The notes: generated by a model from the letters alone, not told the origin. A stretch of 43,042 bases of DNA from Clostridia bacterium (GCA_017615475.1 JAGAAC010000091.1:1-43042), one strand, 5' to 3'; counted from the stretch's first letter, positions 32,971 through 42,078 are shown. Program-made: numbers and translations.

Positions 32971-34323
32971 ATGATTCGTATGGATGAATTTATTGATAAA
33001 CTGCTGAAAGCGGCGGCTGAAGCGGGCATTGAGCCGGCAGAAGTGTACTGTGAGGAAAAATCCTCTTTTTCAGCGGAAGCCATGGACGGCAGCATTGACA
33101 GCTATGAGGTTTCCGAAACCTGCGGACTGAGCCTGCGCGGCATGGTCGGCGGAAAGATGGGATATGCTTCCACGGAGGCCTTTGATGAGGATGCCATCCG
33201 GATGCTGATCCGCGGTGTGAAGGAAAGCGCCGCCCTGGTGGAAACGGAAGAACAGGACGAGATTTACGCGGGCGATCCGGCTTATCCGGAGCTGGCTGTC
33301 CCGGAGAATGACCTGGACAACGTTACAGCGGAAGAAAAGCTGCAGCTTGCCCTGGAAATGGAAAAGGCCGCCATGACAGCGGATTCAAGGATTGCCAAAA
33401 GCCGGGGCTCCTATGTGACCACCGGAAAAGGCGTTGTGCGGCTTGTGAACAGTTACGGCCTGAACCTGAAAACGGAAAAGCCTGTCGGTGGTTATGCCGT
33501 TGCGGGAATCTGGCTTGTAGGGAAAGACGGTGAATCCGCTTCCGCCGGCGGTGAATCGGAAGCAAGGCGCAAATTCAGGGAACTGGATCCGGTTCGGATC
33601 GGAAAGAAAGCCGCGGAAAATACGGCGGCAATGCTGAACGCTTCTCCGGTGGAGAGCGGTACATACCGGGTGGTGATCCGGCGGGATGCCATGCGGTCCC
33701 TGCTGAATGTCTTCAGCAGCATCTTCTCAGCGGAGAACGCCCAGAAAAAGCTTTCGCTCCTGGAGGGCAGGGAAGGGGAAACCATTGCCTCTTCCTGCGT
33801 GACCCTGATGGACGATCCGCTGCTGCCGGACGGATTTGCTTCCGCTGCTTTTGACGGGGAAGGATCTGCCTGCCGCACGAAAGCTGTTATTGAGAACGGC
33901 GTGCTGAAGACACTGCTTCACAGCCGGAAGACTGCCCGGAAGGCCGGTACAGTCAGCACCGGCAACGCGAAACGCAGCGTCAGCAGCCCGGTGAAGGTGG
34001 CACCCACCAACTTCTTCTTCCAGCCCGGTGAGAAAGACCTGGACGGCCTGCTGGCGGATCTTGGCGAGGGCCTGCTGATTACGGAAGTGGGCGGCCTCCA
34101 TGCGGGCGCCAACCCCATCAGCGGTGACTTCTCCCTGATCGCGAAGGGATTCCGGGTAACCGGCGGAAAACAGGGACTGCCTGTGGAACAGATCACCATT
34201 GCGGGCAATTTCTATCAGATGCTGAAGGATATCCGGGCGATCGGCAGCGATCTCGAGTTCAAGAGCAGCAATATCGGTTCTCCTTCCGTGGATGTCGGAA
34301 ACATTCACGTCGCGGGAAAATAA
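32971..34323 (+). CDS. tldE: TldE/PmbA-family protease subunit
   Basis: 450 residues, lacking a HExxxH motif as expected for the non-catalytic partner. The family pattern is clear: FSAEAMDGSIDSYEVSE-type N-terminus, a GYASTEAFDEDAIRMLI segment, LHSRKTARKAG and GEGLLITEVGGLHAGANPISGDFS. It lies 11 nt behind tldD with GAGGGTG as ribosome-binding site, so the two are co-translated. No peptide substrate gene of microcin type is visible nearby. Confidence 0.94.
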   Translation: MIRMDEFIDKLLKAAAEAGIEPAEVYCEEKSSFSAEAMDGSIDSYEVSETCGLSLRGMVGGKMGYASTEAFDEDAIRMLIRGVKESAALVETEEQDEIYAGDPAYPELAVPENDLDNVTAEEKLQLALEMEKAAMTADSRIAKSRGSYVTTGKGVVRLVNSYGLNLKTEKPVGGYAVAGIWLVGKDGESASAGGESEARRKFRELDPVRIGKKAAENTAAMLNASPVESGTYRVVIRRDAMRSLLNVFSSIFSAENAQKKLSLLEGREGETIASSCVTLMDDPLLPDGFASAAFDGEGSACRTKAVIENGVLKTLLHSRKTARKAGTVSTGNAKRSVSSPVKVAPTNFFFQPGEKDLDGLLADLGEGLLITEVGGLHAGANPISGDFSLIAKGFRVTGGKQGLPVEQITIAGNFYQMLKDIRAIGSDLEFKSSNIGSPSVDVGNIHVAGK

Positions 34324-34337
34324 AAGCTCAACGTATC

Positions 34338-34375
34338 AAAAGTCCCTGTCCCGGCTGCGGGACAGGGACTTTTTA
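34338..34375. terminator. Terminator of tldE, bidirectional
   Basis: GTCCCTGTCCCG (34342-34353) pairs perfectly with CGGGACAGGGAC (34358-34369) around a 4-nt loop, with A-run before and TTTTT after. It can also end the convergent flavodoxin-like gene, whose stop is 10 nt away. Confidence 0.92.
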
Positions 34376-34384
34376 TGATCCTTT

Positions 34385-34954
34385 TCAGTAATACATGTCA
34401 AAACCGTTTTCCAGGCAGACTGCATAGGTTTTTCCGGCGGCATACAGCGCGGGGAGCATATACTCCCTGTTAAAACGAACCACCGGGATCCGGTCGTAGG
34501 CCCGCATACCCATATGGGTCAGTCCCCGCTCCATCTGCTGGAGGCATTCCAGGGTTCCCCGCCCGGTACCGCCGGCACAGGCAACCAGCAGGCAGCGCTT
34601 GTCCGCAAGGGAATGACTGCGGGTCGCGTCACAACGGCGCAGCCTGTCAAAAAATGCCTTGAAGCATTCCGTCATATCGGACCAGTAAACCGCGCTGATC
34701 CAGACGATTCCGTCCGCGTTGGCGAGAGACCGGTATATATCGGAAAAATCATCGCGGATCACACAGGTGCCGGTTTTGTTGCAGGTGCCCCAGCCGTTTG
34801 CGCAGGCGCGGCAGTGCTCCAGCTTTTTCGCGTTCAGGTGTATTTCCTCCACCTGAACGCCGGATTCCTCCAGGCCTTTCACAACCTGATTTTTCGCTGA
34901 TGCTGTCAGCCCCTCTGCGTTCGGGCTGGACCAGATGACGACTGCTTTTTTCAT
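34385..34954 (-). CDS. Flavodoxin-like NAD(P)H-dependent oxidoreductase
   Basis: 189 residues. The FMN phosphate loop SSPNAEGLTASA is at residues 9-20, and SAVYWSDMTECFKAFFDR near 88-105 is the flavin ring-binding region of iron-sulfur-flavoprotein/NADPH:FMN reductase relatives. Several cysteines cluster at CRACANGWGTCNKTGTC (about 48-64); this pattern in related proteins may bind an iron-sulfur centre or act in redox sensing, which is unproven here. GGAGG precedes the ATG at 34954. It is the last gene of a leftward unit that also contains an ABC exporter 43 nt upstream. Confidence 0.85.
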   Translation of the reverse strand: MKKAVVIWSSPNAEGLTASAKNQVVKGLEESGVQVEEIHLNAKKLEHCRACANGWGTCNKTGTCVIRDDFSDIYRSLANADGIVWISAVYWSDMTECFKAFFDRLRRCDATRSHSLADKRCLLVACAGGTGRGTLECLQQMERGLTHMGMRAYDRIPVVRFNREYMLPALYAAGKTYAVCLENGFDMYY

Positions 34955-34997
34955 GGCTGATGCCTCCGTTTTCTTGTTCCGTAAAGTGCAGGTGAAA

Positions 34998-36743
34998 TCA
35001 GTTCTTTCCGTGTTCCTCGCCCTGGATGTTATTCATCCGGGCATAGCTGCCGCCCAGCGCTACAAGCTCCGCATGGGTGCCGCTTTCTGTGATACGGCCG
35101 TCTTCAATGACCAGGATCTGATCAGCATTGCGGATGGTGGACAGCCGGTGCGCGATCGCAATGATGGTGCGGCTGCCGGCAACACCGGCAATGGCTTTCT
35201 GAATCTGCTGCTCTGTTTCCACATCCACGGAAGCGGTTGCCTCGTCCAGGATAATGATAGGGGATTTCCGGAGGATTGCCCGGGCAATGGCTACCCGCTG
35301 TTTCTGGCCGCCGGAAAGGCGCAGGCCGCGTTCGCCGACCTGGGTGCTGTATCCGTCCGGCATCGCCAGGATGTCCTCATGGATATTGGCGGCTTTTGCG
35401 GCACTGACGATTTCATCCATGGAGGCGTCCGGTACCGCGTATCCGATATTTTCCGCAATGGTGCCGTTAAAGAGGAAGGTATCCTGCAGTACAGGGGATA
35501 TATTTCGCCGGAGGCTTTCAACGGTTACCTTCCGGATATCATGCCCATCGATCAGGATCCGGCCGGAGGAAGGTTCATAGAACCGGGAAATCAGCTGGGT
35601 CAGGGTGGTTTTGCCCACGCCGGTGGGACCGACCAGAGCCAGCATCTGACCGGGTTTGCAGTCAAAGGATACGTCCTTCAGGACCGGAATGCTCTCTCCG
35701 TAGGAGAAGCTGACATGATCAAAGGTGATTTCACCCTGAACGGTGCCGAGGGTTTCGGCGTCCTGCCTGTCCTGTATCTCCGCCGGCGCGTCCAGGATAG
35801 CCAGTACACGCTCCGCTCCTGCCATGGACTGCTGCATGTTCTCCAAAAGGTTTGCCAGGCCGGTGACCGGACCGTAGAACAGTCCCAGGTACAGCAGGAA
35901 GGCCACGATGTCCGCAACGCTCAAGCCTTCGCGGAATGCCAGGTATCCGCCGAAACCCACCACCAGGATGGTGCCCAGGGAGGAAATGAACTCGACGGAG
36001 GGGTGGAAGACAGCGCTGATTTTCAGGGCCTGGAGCATGGCACGGATGTGCTCGAAATTCTGTTCGTTGACCCGTTCGGTTTCATATTCCTCCCGGCCGA
36101 AGGACTGGATTTCATGAATGCCGGACAGGTTATCCTGCAGTTTGCCGTTCAGCTCGCCCATTTTCTTCTGGGAGATCCGGAAGAAGGGCCGGACCTTTTT
36201 GGAAAAGACGATCCCGGAGGCGAAAATCAGGGGAATCGGCGCGCAGGTGATCAGCGCCAGTTTCCAGTTGATGGTCAGCAGGACGATCAGCACGCCGGTG
36301 AAAGTGACCAGGTTGGTGATGGTTTCCGGGATCATATGGGCATAGAGCAATTCAAAGTCCCGGGTGTCATTGACAATCCGGCTCATCAGGTCGCCGGTCT
36401 GCTTGTCGTGAAAATATCCCAGGTGCATGTGCTCCAGCTTGTCATAGGTGCGGGTCCGCATATCGCCCACCAGGTACCAGGCTGCCTTATGGGCCAGGTA
36501 GTTGCTCAGGAACCGGAAGAGAATCCGAAGCAGGTACAGGGCGACCAGCGCCGCGGTGAACAGGCCGATGGTATGCAGGCCGGCTTCGTCCACCCCGGCT
36601 TCCACAATCCCCGTCATGGCGGAGAGCAGCTTCGGTGCAGCCAGGTTTACGGCTGTCAGCGCCAGGGTTGAAAGGATCGCAATGGTATATAACATTCTGT
36701 ACCGAATGGCTTCACGGCTGAGCCGCCACAGTGTTTTAATCAT
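34998..36743 (-). CDS. ABC exporter, fused transmembrane and ATPase domains
   Basis: 581 residues, a half-transporter of the MsbA/LmrA type that must dimerise. Six membrane helices lie in residues 1-310, including TLALTAVNLAAPKLL near 15-29. The ATPase half has Walker A GPTGVGKTTL near 371-380, signature LSGGQKQRV near 472-480 and Walker B IIILDEATASVD near 493-504. Only one half-transporter gene is present, so a homodimer is likely. GGAGG precedes the ATG at 36743. It sits 65 nt behind the MATE gene. Drug, lipid or peptide export cannot be told apart from sequence. Confidence 0.93.
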   Translation of the reverse strand: MIKTLWRLSREAIRYRMLYTIAILSTLALTAVNLAAPKLLSAMTGIVEAGVDEAGLHTIGLFTAALVALYLLRILFRFLSNYLAHKAAWYLVGDMRTRTYDKLEHMHLGYFHDKQTGDLMSRIVNDTRDFELLYAHMIPETITNLVTFTGVLIVLLTINWKLALITCAPIPLIFASGIVFSKKVRPFFRISQKKMGELNGKLQDNLSGIHEIQSFGREEYETERVNEQNFEHIRAMLQALKISAVFHPSVEFISSLGTILVVGFGGYLAFREGLSVADIVAFLLYLGLFYGPVTGLANLLENMQQSMAGAERVLAILDAPAEIQDRQDAETLGTVQGEITFDHVSFSYGESIPVLKDVSFDCKPGQMLALVGPTGVGKTTLTQLISRFYEPSSGRILIDGHDIRKVTVESLRRNISPVLQDTFLFNGTIAENIGYAVPDASMDEIVSAAKAANIHEDILAMPDGYSTQVGERGLRLSGGQKQRVAIARAILRKSPIIILDEATASVDVETEQQIQKAIAGVAGSRTIIAIAHRLSTIRNADQILVIEDGRITESGTHAELVALGGSYARMNNIQGEEHGKN

Positions 36744-36808
36744 TGTTTTCCTCCGTTATCCTGCCCGATGGTTTATACACCATTATATGCATCAGAGTTC
36801 ACACAAAG

Positions 36809-38146
36809 TCAATCGGATTCTTTCTGCTTTCCGGTTTTCTTCCGCCAGGATACATACCGCAGAATGCAGGAAAGCCCTGCCAGCATCCAGGTTACACCGG
36901 CGGTGATCCAGATGGACCAGACACCGGAGGCCGTCAGCCCCAGGAGCAGCAGGGGAAGGCCGACCCGTCCGGTGATTTCCACGATGCCGTTAATGAAGGA
37001 AAAGACTGCATCGCCCACACCGTTCAGGACGCCGCGGGAAACATAGATGATGCCTAGGAAAGCATAGAAGAGGCTGGTGATTTTCAGGGCCCTGCCGCCC
37101 AGGTCAATGACGTCTGTTTCATGGACAAACAGGCCTACCAGCGACCTGCCGAACAACTGCATGATGAGGGTCATCAGTCCGGCAACTACGAGCATGGCCA
37201 GGAGGCTGTCCCGGAAGCCGGTACGGATCCGCTTTGTTTTTCCTGCTCCCATGTTCTGGCCCGCATAGGTGGACAGAGCCATGCTCATGGAGCCAAAAGG
37301 CTGCTGTACCAGCTGCTCCAGCCGGTTGGTGGCGGTATAGGCGGCCATAGCCGTGGAACCGAAGGTGTTGACAACGGACTGAAGCGCAGTGGTGGAGATG
37401 GCGATCAGGCTCCACTGGAGTGCCAGGGGGAGGCCCAGGCGGATGGCCTTCTTCGCAATCGGGGCATCAAAGGCCCGGAGTTTCGCGTTCACCCGGAAAT
37501 AGGGATTGCGGCGGAAAGCGTAAAGCAGGGAACCGCTGCCGGCCAGCAACTGGGACAGCATGGTCGCGAAAGCCGCCCCGAACACCCCCATGCCGAAGGC
37601 ACCGACGAAAAGCAGGTCCAGCGCCACATTCAGGATACAGGAAACGATCAGGAAATACAGCGGCGTACGGGAATCACCCAGGGCGCGCTGCATGGAGGAG
37701 GCGTAATTGTAGATGGCAATCAGCGGTACGGAGGCGGACGTCATACGCATATAGACGATGGCATCCGGCAGAATCTCCGAGGGAGTGCCCATCCAGGAGA
37801 GGACCGTGGGAACCAGGCAGAAGGCAAGGGTTCCGGTCAGGAGAGAAAAGGCGAGCATGATATAAGCCGAGTTCGCAATGGCCTTATAGACCAGTTCATC
37901 CTTTTTCGCGCCGAAAAACTGGGCGGTGACAATACCGCAGCCGCCGCTGATACCGTTGAAGATGGAGAAAAAGAGAAAGGAAATGGAACCGGTGGCTCCG
38001 ACAGCAGCCAGGGCATCGGCGCCGAGCAGCCGCCCCACGATCATTGAGTCCGCCAGGTTATAGGCCTGCTGGAACAGATTGCCGATGAGCAGCGGCAGCG
38101 CGAAAACAGAAAGCAGGGCAAGCGGCCTGCCTTCTGTCATATTCAT
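36809..38146 (-). CDS. MATE-family multidrug/organic cation efflux transporter
   Basis: 445 residues with about twelve membrane helices, the usual MATE design. The N-terminus LPLLIGNLFQQAYNLADSMIVGR is seen as LLIGNLFQQAYNLAD and VGRLLG, a MATE (DinF/VmrA-type) hallmark, and the second half repeats it as ALQWSLIAISTTALQSVVN. MATE proteins export cationic compounds against Na+ or H+. I chose the ATG at 38146 because AAAGGGA lies 9-15 nt upstream and the family starts with MTEG-like sequence; an upstream ATG at 38227 would add 27 polar residues. It follows the aldo/keto reductase gene by 105 nt on the same strand. Confidence 0.93.
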   Translation of the reverse strand: MNMTEGRPLALLSVFALPLLIGNLFQQAYNLADSMIVGRLLGADALAAVGATGSISFLFFSIFNGISGGCGIVTAQFFGAKKDELVYKAIANSAYIMLAFSLLTGTLAFCLVPTVLSWMGTPSEILPDAIVYMRMTSASVPLIAIYNYASSMQRALGDSRTPLYFLIVSCILNVALDLLFVGAFGMGVFGAAFATMLSQLLAGSGSLLYAFRRNPYFRVNAKLRAFDAPIAKKAIRLGLPLALQWSLIAISTTALQSVVNTFGSTAMAAYTATNRLEQLVQQPFGSMSMALSTYAGQNMGAGKTKRIRTGFRDSLLAMLVVAGLMTLIMQLFGRSLVGLFVHETDVIDLGGRALKITSLFYAFLGIIYVSRGVLNGVGDAVFSFINGIVEITGRVGLPLLLLGLTASGVWSIWITAGVTWMLAGLSCILRYVSWRKKTGKQKESD

Positions 38147-38251
38147 GGTTGTATTCCCTTTATGAAAGAAATGCTTTCCGCTGCCGCGCAGGAAGTGCGC
38201 TTTTACAGCCTTATCCATATCATCCATATCCTTTTCATTTTCTGGTTCAGT

Positions 38252-39178
38252 TTACGGCAGGGACTTTCCGGAAGCCAGGTAGAGCTGATACCATTCCCGG
38301 TGTGTCAGGGACACTTTGGAAGCAGCGCAGATATCCCTGAGATGGTCCGGATTCATGGTTCCGGCAATGGCCTGCATACGGGCGGGATGGCGCAGAATCC
38401 AGGCGATCGCAATGGCGGCCTTTGAAACGTTGTATTTTTCTCCCAGTTCGCCCAGCACGCGGTTCAGCTCCGGGAAGTCCGGATGATCCACAAAGCAGCC
38501 GCCGAACATGCCGAACTGAAGCGGAGACCAGGCCTGGATCGTAATGTCATGCAGGCGGCAGTAATCCAGGAGCCCGTTATCCCTGCTGATGGAACGGTCT
38601 GTAGTCAGGTTGTTCAGGTACAGATCCCCGTCAATCAGCTGGGTCTGGTCCAGGGAAAACTGGAGCTGATTGAACACCAATGGCTGCCGGACATATTTCT
38701 TCAGCAGCTCCAGCTGGCCGGGGCTCACGTTGCTGACGCCGAAATAACGAACTTTTCCGCTCTTTTCCAGCTGGTCAAAGGCTTCCGCCACTTCCTCCGG
38801 ATCGAACAGCAGGTCCGGACGGTGAAGCAGCAGGACATCCAGGTAATCGGTTTTCAGCCGGCGGAGACTTGCATCGGCGCTGGAAAGGATATCCTCCCGG
38901 CTCCAGTCAAATTCCTGACGATCAAAATGGAGACCGCATTTGCTCTGGATGATGACCTCCTCCCGCTTCAGGCCGGACAGCGGGAAAGCATCCCCGAAAC
39001 GGGTTTCTGCCTCGCCGTCACCGTAGCAGGTGGCATGGTCAAAAAAATTGATGCCTTCTTCCGATGCGGTGCGGATCATATCCGCTGCTTTTTCCACGGA
39101 CAGGGCGGGCATGCGCATGCAGCCCAGGATAACCGACGACGCGTTTTGCGGTCCGTTTGTCACATTGATCATTTTCAT
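38252..39178 (-). CDS. Aldo/keto reductase
   Basis: 308 residues. The catalytic tetrad can be placed: Asp in FFDHA, Tyr in CYGDG, Lys in QSKCG and His in LLLHRPD. GVSNVSPGQLELL and the C-terminal IAIAWILRHPARMQAIAGT motif bind NAD(P)H, as in YdhF/YqkF-like family members. Such enzymes reduce aldehydes and ketones. GGAGGAAAA precedes the ATG at 39178. It begins 15 nt after the VOC gene ends, so the two form an operon. Its chemistry suits the reactive-carbonyl theme of this region. Confidence 0.94.
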   Translation of the reverse strand: MKMINVTNGPQNASSVILGCMRMPALSVEKAADMIRTASEEGINFFDHATCYGDGEAETRFGDAFPLSGLKREEVIIQSKCGLHFDRQEFDWSREDILSSADASLRRLKTDYLDVLLLHRPDLLFDPEEVAEAFDQLEKSGKVRYFGVSNVSPGQLELLKKYVRQPLVFNQLQFSLDQTQLIDGDLYLNNLTTDRSISRDNGLLDYCRLHDITIQAWSPLQFGMFGGCFVDHPDFPELNRVLGELGEKYNVSKAAIAIAWILRHPARMQAIAGTMNPDHLRDICAASKVSLTHREWYQLYLASGKSLP

Positions 39179-39193
39179 CTCTTTTTCCTCCGT

Positions 39194-39670
39194 TTATGGA
39201 TTGCCGGACGTGTTGTAGCTTTCCAGCAGCTCCACGATGCATTTCAGGTCAGGGGCATCCAGGTAGTTGTATTCGCCGTTTCCGTCGCCGTAGGTTCCGT
39301 GCTGGACCAGCTTCAGACCTGCCGCTTCGGCACTGGCCACGCAGGCTTTGGAATCTTTGACCTGGAAGGCCAGGTGATGCATGCCTTCGCCGTGCTCATT
39401 CAGGAAATTACGCCAGGTGGACGGCTCCTCATTGGGCTGGATCAGTTCCAGCTGCAGGCCCGGGCCCACATCGAAAAAGGCCAGCAGGGAATTGGCTTTC
39501 GGAGCGGGTTTGCCTTCGAAAACCGTCTGCGTGATCTCATAATCACCGCAGGGCTGCGTTTCCGGTACGTCAACACCCAGGAAAGCTGCCCATTTCCGTT
39601 TGGTTTCTTCAATATCCTTTACGATAAAGCCTACCTGGGCTACCAGATGGGTTCCTACAATACCTGCCAT
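39194..39670 (-). CDS. VOC (glyoxalase/epimerase-fold) protein
   Basis: 158 residues, two betaalphabeta-beta-beta repeats. QVGFIVKDIEETKRKW opens the first repeat and HHLAFQVKD the second; VELLE ends the fold. Of the four usual metal ligands the first is Gln12 in AQVGF (a variant common in one VOC branch rather than a loss), followed by Glu in LQLELIQ, His in MHHLAF and Glu in IVELLE. Members include glyoxalase I, methylmalonyl-CoA epimerase and antibiotic-binding proteins; the substrate is not assignable. AAGGAGG lies just before the ATG. It is the first gene of the leftward operon. Confidence 0.88.
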   Translation of the reverse strand: MAGIVGTHLVAQVGFIVKDIEETKRKWAAFLGVDVPETQPCGDYEITQTVFEGKPAPKANSLLAFFDVGPGLQLELIQPNEEPSTWRNFLNEHGEGMHHLAFQVKDSKACVASAEAAGLKLVQHGTYGDGNGEYNYLDAPDLKCIVELLESYNTSGNP

Positions 39671-39695
39671 ATCAGTTTCCTCCTTTGATTTCAGA

Positions 39696-39723
39696 TCTAT
39701 ATGCCGGAAGTTTTTCTTTTCAA
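39696..39723 (-). promoter_or_regulatory. Putative promoter of the leftward VOC operon
   Basis: On the minus strand TTGAAA (39723-39718) and TATAGA (39701-39696) are 16 nt apart, about 25 nt before the VOC ATG. Spacer and hexamers are acceptable but not strong. A weak hairpin-like TTTCTTTT/AAAAGAAA lies over the -35. Confidence 0.5.
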
Positions 39724-39895
39724 AAAGAAAGCAGAGCGTTTCTGCATGCTCATGCAGGCCCGGCAGAGATTTTATCCGGGTTCATGGGTACAGCTTATTG
39801 TAGTGCGGATCCGAAAGGGAAGGCTTCCCATTTTTTGACCTTGGGCTTATTACTTTTTGTACATCCTGTACGGCAAAACAAACCGCCTGAAAACC

Positions 39896-39926
39896 TTGAC
39901 TTAAAGTTCACTCTAAGATTTACAAT
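39896..39926 (+). promoter_or_regulatory. MerR/AdhR-type promoter and operator upstream of the alcohol dehydrogenase
   Basis: TTGACT (39896-39901) and TACAAT (39921-39926) are 19 nt apart, the over-long spacer characteristic of MerR-regulated promoters. Within the spacer CTTAAAG (39900-39906), four bases, then CTCTAAG (39911-39917) form an inverted repeat. It differs by one base from the CTTAAAG-N4-CTTTAAG site reported for AdhR of Bacillus subtilis, a regulator of aldehyde detoxification genes. No MerR-family gene lies in the window, so the regulator must be encoded elsewhere. The interval 39671-39987 holds this site, the leftward promoter and nothing else I recognise. Confidence 0.8.
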
Positions 39927-39987
39927 ACCGTTATCAGGTTTTTCCATTTTATCTGAATATCAGCGGTCGGAACAGGAGGAGAGTTAT

Positions 39988-41166
39988 ATGTTCGGCTTTC
40001 AGTATTATACCCCTACCAAAGTGGTGTTCGGCAGGAACACAGAGGCACAGACAGCGGACCTGATCCGGGAATTCGGCGGCAAAAAGGTCCTGATTCATTA
40101 CGGCGGCGGAAGCGTTATCCGCTCCGGCCTGCTGAAAAGGGTGACAGACAATCTGGAGGAAGCCGGGATCCCTTATGTGACTCTCGGCGGCGCGGTGCCG
40201 AATCCTCATCTGGGCCTTGTGTATGAAGGAATCGAACTCTGCAAAAAGGAAGGAGTTGACTTCCTGCTGGCGGTGGGCGGCGGCAGCGCCATCGACTCCG
40301 CGAAAGCCATCGGCTACGGCGTGACAAATGAAGGAGACGTCTGGGATTTCTATGATTACAAGCGGAAAGCCACAGCCTGCCTTCCCCTGGGCGTGATCCT
40401 GACCATTGCCGCAACCGGCAGCGAAATGAGCGATTCATCCGTGATCACCAAGGAAGAAGGACTTGTGAAGCGGGGATACAGCAGTGATTACTGCCGGCCG
40501 AAATTCGCGATCCTGAATCCGGAACTGACGATGACCCTCCCGGATTACCAGACAGCCTGCGGCTGTACCGATATTATCATGCATACCATGGAACGCTATT
40601 TTACAAACGGCGGCAACATGGAAATTACGGATTCCATTGCGGAAGGCCTCATCCGTACCGTGATGAGAAACGCGGAGATCCTGGTGAAGGATCCGAAAAA
40701 CTATGAAGCCCGCGCGGAAGTGATGTGGGCCGGAAGCCTTTCGCACAACGGATTGACCGGCTGCGGAAATGACGGCGGGGACTGGATGACGCACAAGCTG
40801 GAGCATGAGCTGGGGGGCCTGTATGACGTGGCGCACGGGGCCGGACTGGCGGCTGTCTGGGGAAGCTGGGCCCGGTATGTGTGCGGAAACTGCCTGCCCC
40901 GATTCAAACGGTTTGCGGTTCAGGTAATGGGTGTTGAGCCTGCCGGAACGGATGAGGAAATCGCACTGAAGGGTATTGAGGCGATGGAGGATTTCTTCCG
41001 GAGGATCCATATGCCCACAAACCTGCGGGAACTGGGCGTCAACGCCACAGAGGAGGATCTCGTGACCATGGCGCACAAGTGCGCGGTGGGGGTTAACGGC
41101 TCCAAGGGTTCAGCGAGACTGCTTTATGAAGAAGATATGCTGGCCATCTACAGGGCCAGCCGGTAA
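39988..41166 (+). CDS. Iron-containing alcohol dehydrogenase, YqhD/BdhA-like aldehyde reductase
   Basis: 392 residues. Cofactor motif GGGSAIDSAKAI lies near residues 96-107. Metal ligands are visible in CGCTDIIMHTMERYF (Asp, His) and in DWMTHKLEHELGG and VAHGAGLA (His residues). The SLSHNGLTGCG and HGAGLAAVWGSWARYV segments are typical of the YqhD/butanol dehydrogenase subgroup, which is NADPH-dependent and reduces a broad range of aldehydes. I chose the ATG at 39988: GGAGGAG precedes it and the family starts MFGFQYYTPT; the longer in-frame extension runs across the MerR-type promoter. AraC gene follows after 37 nt. Confidence 0.94.
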   Translation: MFGFQYYTPTKVVFGRNTEAQTADLIREFGGKKVLIHYGGGSVIRSGLLKRVTDNLEEAGIPYVTLGGAVPNPHLGLVYEGIELCKKEGVDFLLAVGGGSAIDSAKAIGYGVTNEGDVWDFYDYKRKATACLPLGVILTIAATGSEMSDSSVITKEEGLVKRGYSSDYCRPKFAILNPELTMTLPDYQTACGCTDIIMHTMERYFTNGGNMEITDSIAEGLIRTVMRNAEILVKDPKNYEARAEVMWAGSLSHNGLTGCGNDGGDWMTHKLEHELGGLYDVAHGAGLAAVWGSWARYVCGNCLPRFKRFAVQVMGVEPAGTDEEIALKGIEAMEDFFRRIHMPTNLRELGVNATEEDLVTMAHKCAVGVNGSKGSARLLYEEDMLAIYRASR

Positions 41167-41203
41167 GGTTTACCCTTAAGCAGAACAACCGGGAGCGGGC
41201 GGT

Positions 41204-42067
41204 ATGGATTACAGTCAATATGAGAATTACGGGTTCGACCGGGTCAGTGCCTTCAACCTGTCTACTGGATACGAGAAGCGCAGTTATCAGGCACACTGGC
41301 ATTCCTATGGGGAAATTCTCCTGGTGGGACCGGGAGAAACCAATATCTTCATGGTTAACCAGAAAACCTATGAACTGGTTGAAGGAGATTTCCTGCTGAT
41401 CTGGCCCACAGAGATGCATGCCATCATTGACGCGGACCGGAAGGAATCGCTGGTGATCCAGTACAGCAACGCCTTTATGAATACACTGTTTGACCTGCAG
41501 CGTATCATGCACTTTTACCGGAACCTGCATGTGCTGTGCATCAACGCGCACCCGGAACTGATTTCGAAACTCAGGGTCATCGCGGAAAAGATGAAAACGG
41601 TTTTCTTTTCATCCGGTGCGGACCGTGAACTGCGGTGCTGCATGCTGCTGATGGAGTTTATGCTGACACTGGATGAACACCGGGAAGAACTGGCTCCGGA
41701 AATCAGGAGCGGGGATCCTTACAACTATACCGATACGGTGATGCGGCGGATGCTCATGGTGACAGATTATATTAAAAACAACCTGACGGCGGACGATCTT
41801 TCACAGGGCGCCATGGCGGAAATGGCGGGAATCAGTAAGGACTATTTCTCCCGGATTTTCCGCAGCGTTACGGGACTGAATTACAGCAAGTGGCTGAACC
41901 TGATCCGGCTGGAAAAAGCCGCGGAACTGCTTGCGGACAAAGACATGACACTGACGGAGATTGCCATGCTTTCGGGCTTCCAGAGCATTTCCAGTTTTAA
42001 CCGGGTTTTTCATACGGAGAAGGGAATGTCCCCGGGTGAATACCGGGCATTGCTGCTGCCAAGGTAA
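41204..42067 (+). CDS. AraC-family transcriptional regulator
   Basis: 287 residues. An N-terminal cupin-type sensor domain (about 1-150; HWHSYGEILLV near residues 31-41 and EGDFLLIWPTEMHAI near 61-75) is followed by two helix-turn-helix units at the C-terminus (MAEMAGISKDYFSRIFRSVTG split as MAEMAGISKDYFSR and TEIAMLSGFQSISSFNRVF). Such proteins bind direct repeats after sensing a small ligand. It is co-directional with the alcohol dehydrogenase, so it could report on an alcohol, sugar or aldehyde and control one of the flanking units; the promoter structure at 39896 however points to a MerR rather than to AraC control. Confidence 0.93.
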   Translation: MDYSQYENYGFDRVSAFNLSTGYEKRSYQAHWHSYGEILLVGPGETNIFMVNQKTYELVEGDFLLIWPTEMHAIIDADRKESLVIQYSNAFMNTLFDLQRIMHFYRNLHVLCINAHPELISKLRVIAEKMKTVFFSSGADRELRCCMLLMEFMLTLDEHREELAPEIRSGDPYNYTDTVMRRMLMVTDYIKNNLTADDLSQGAMAEMAGISKDYFSRIFRSVTGLNYSKWLNLIRLEKAAELLADKDMTLTEIAMLSGFQSISSFNRVFHTEKGMSPGEYRALLLPR

Positions 42068-42078
42068 GACAGGCAGAC

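Noticed and set aside
39685..39987. N-terminal extension of the alcohol dehydrogenase
   Set aside because: The extension covers the MerR-type promoter, has no family counterpart, and the ATG at 39988 has a strong ribosome-binding site.
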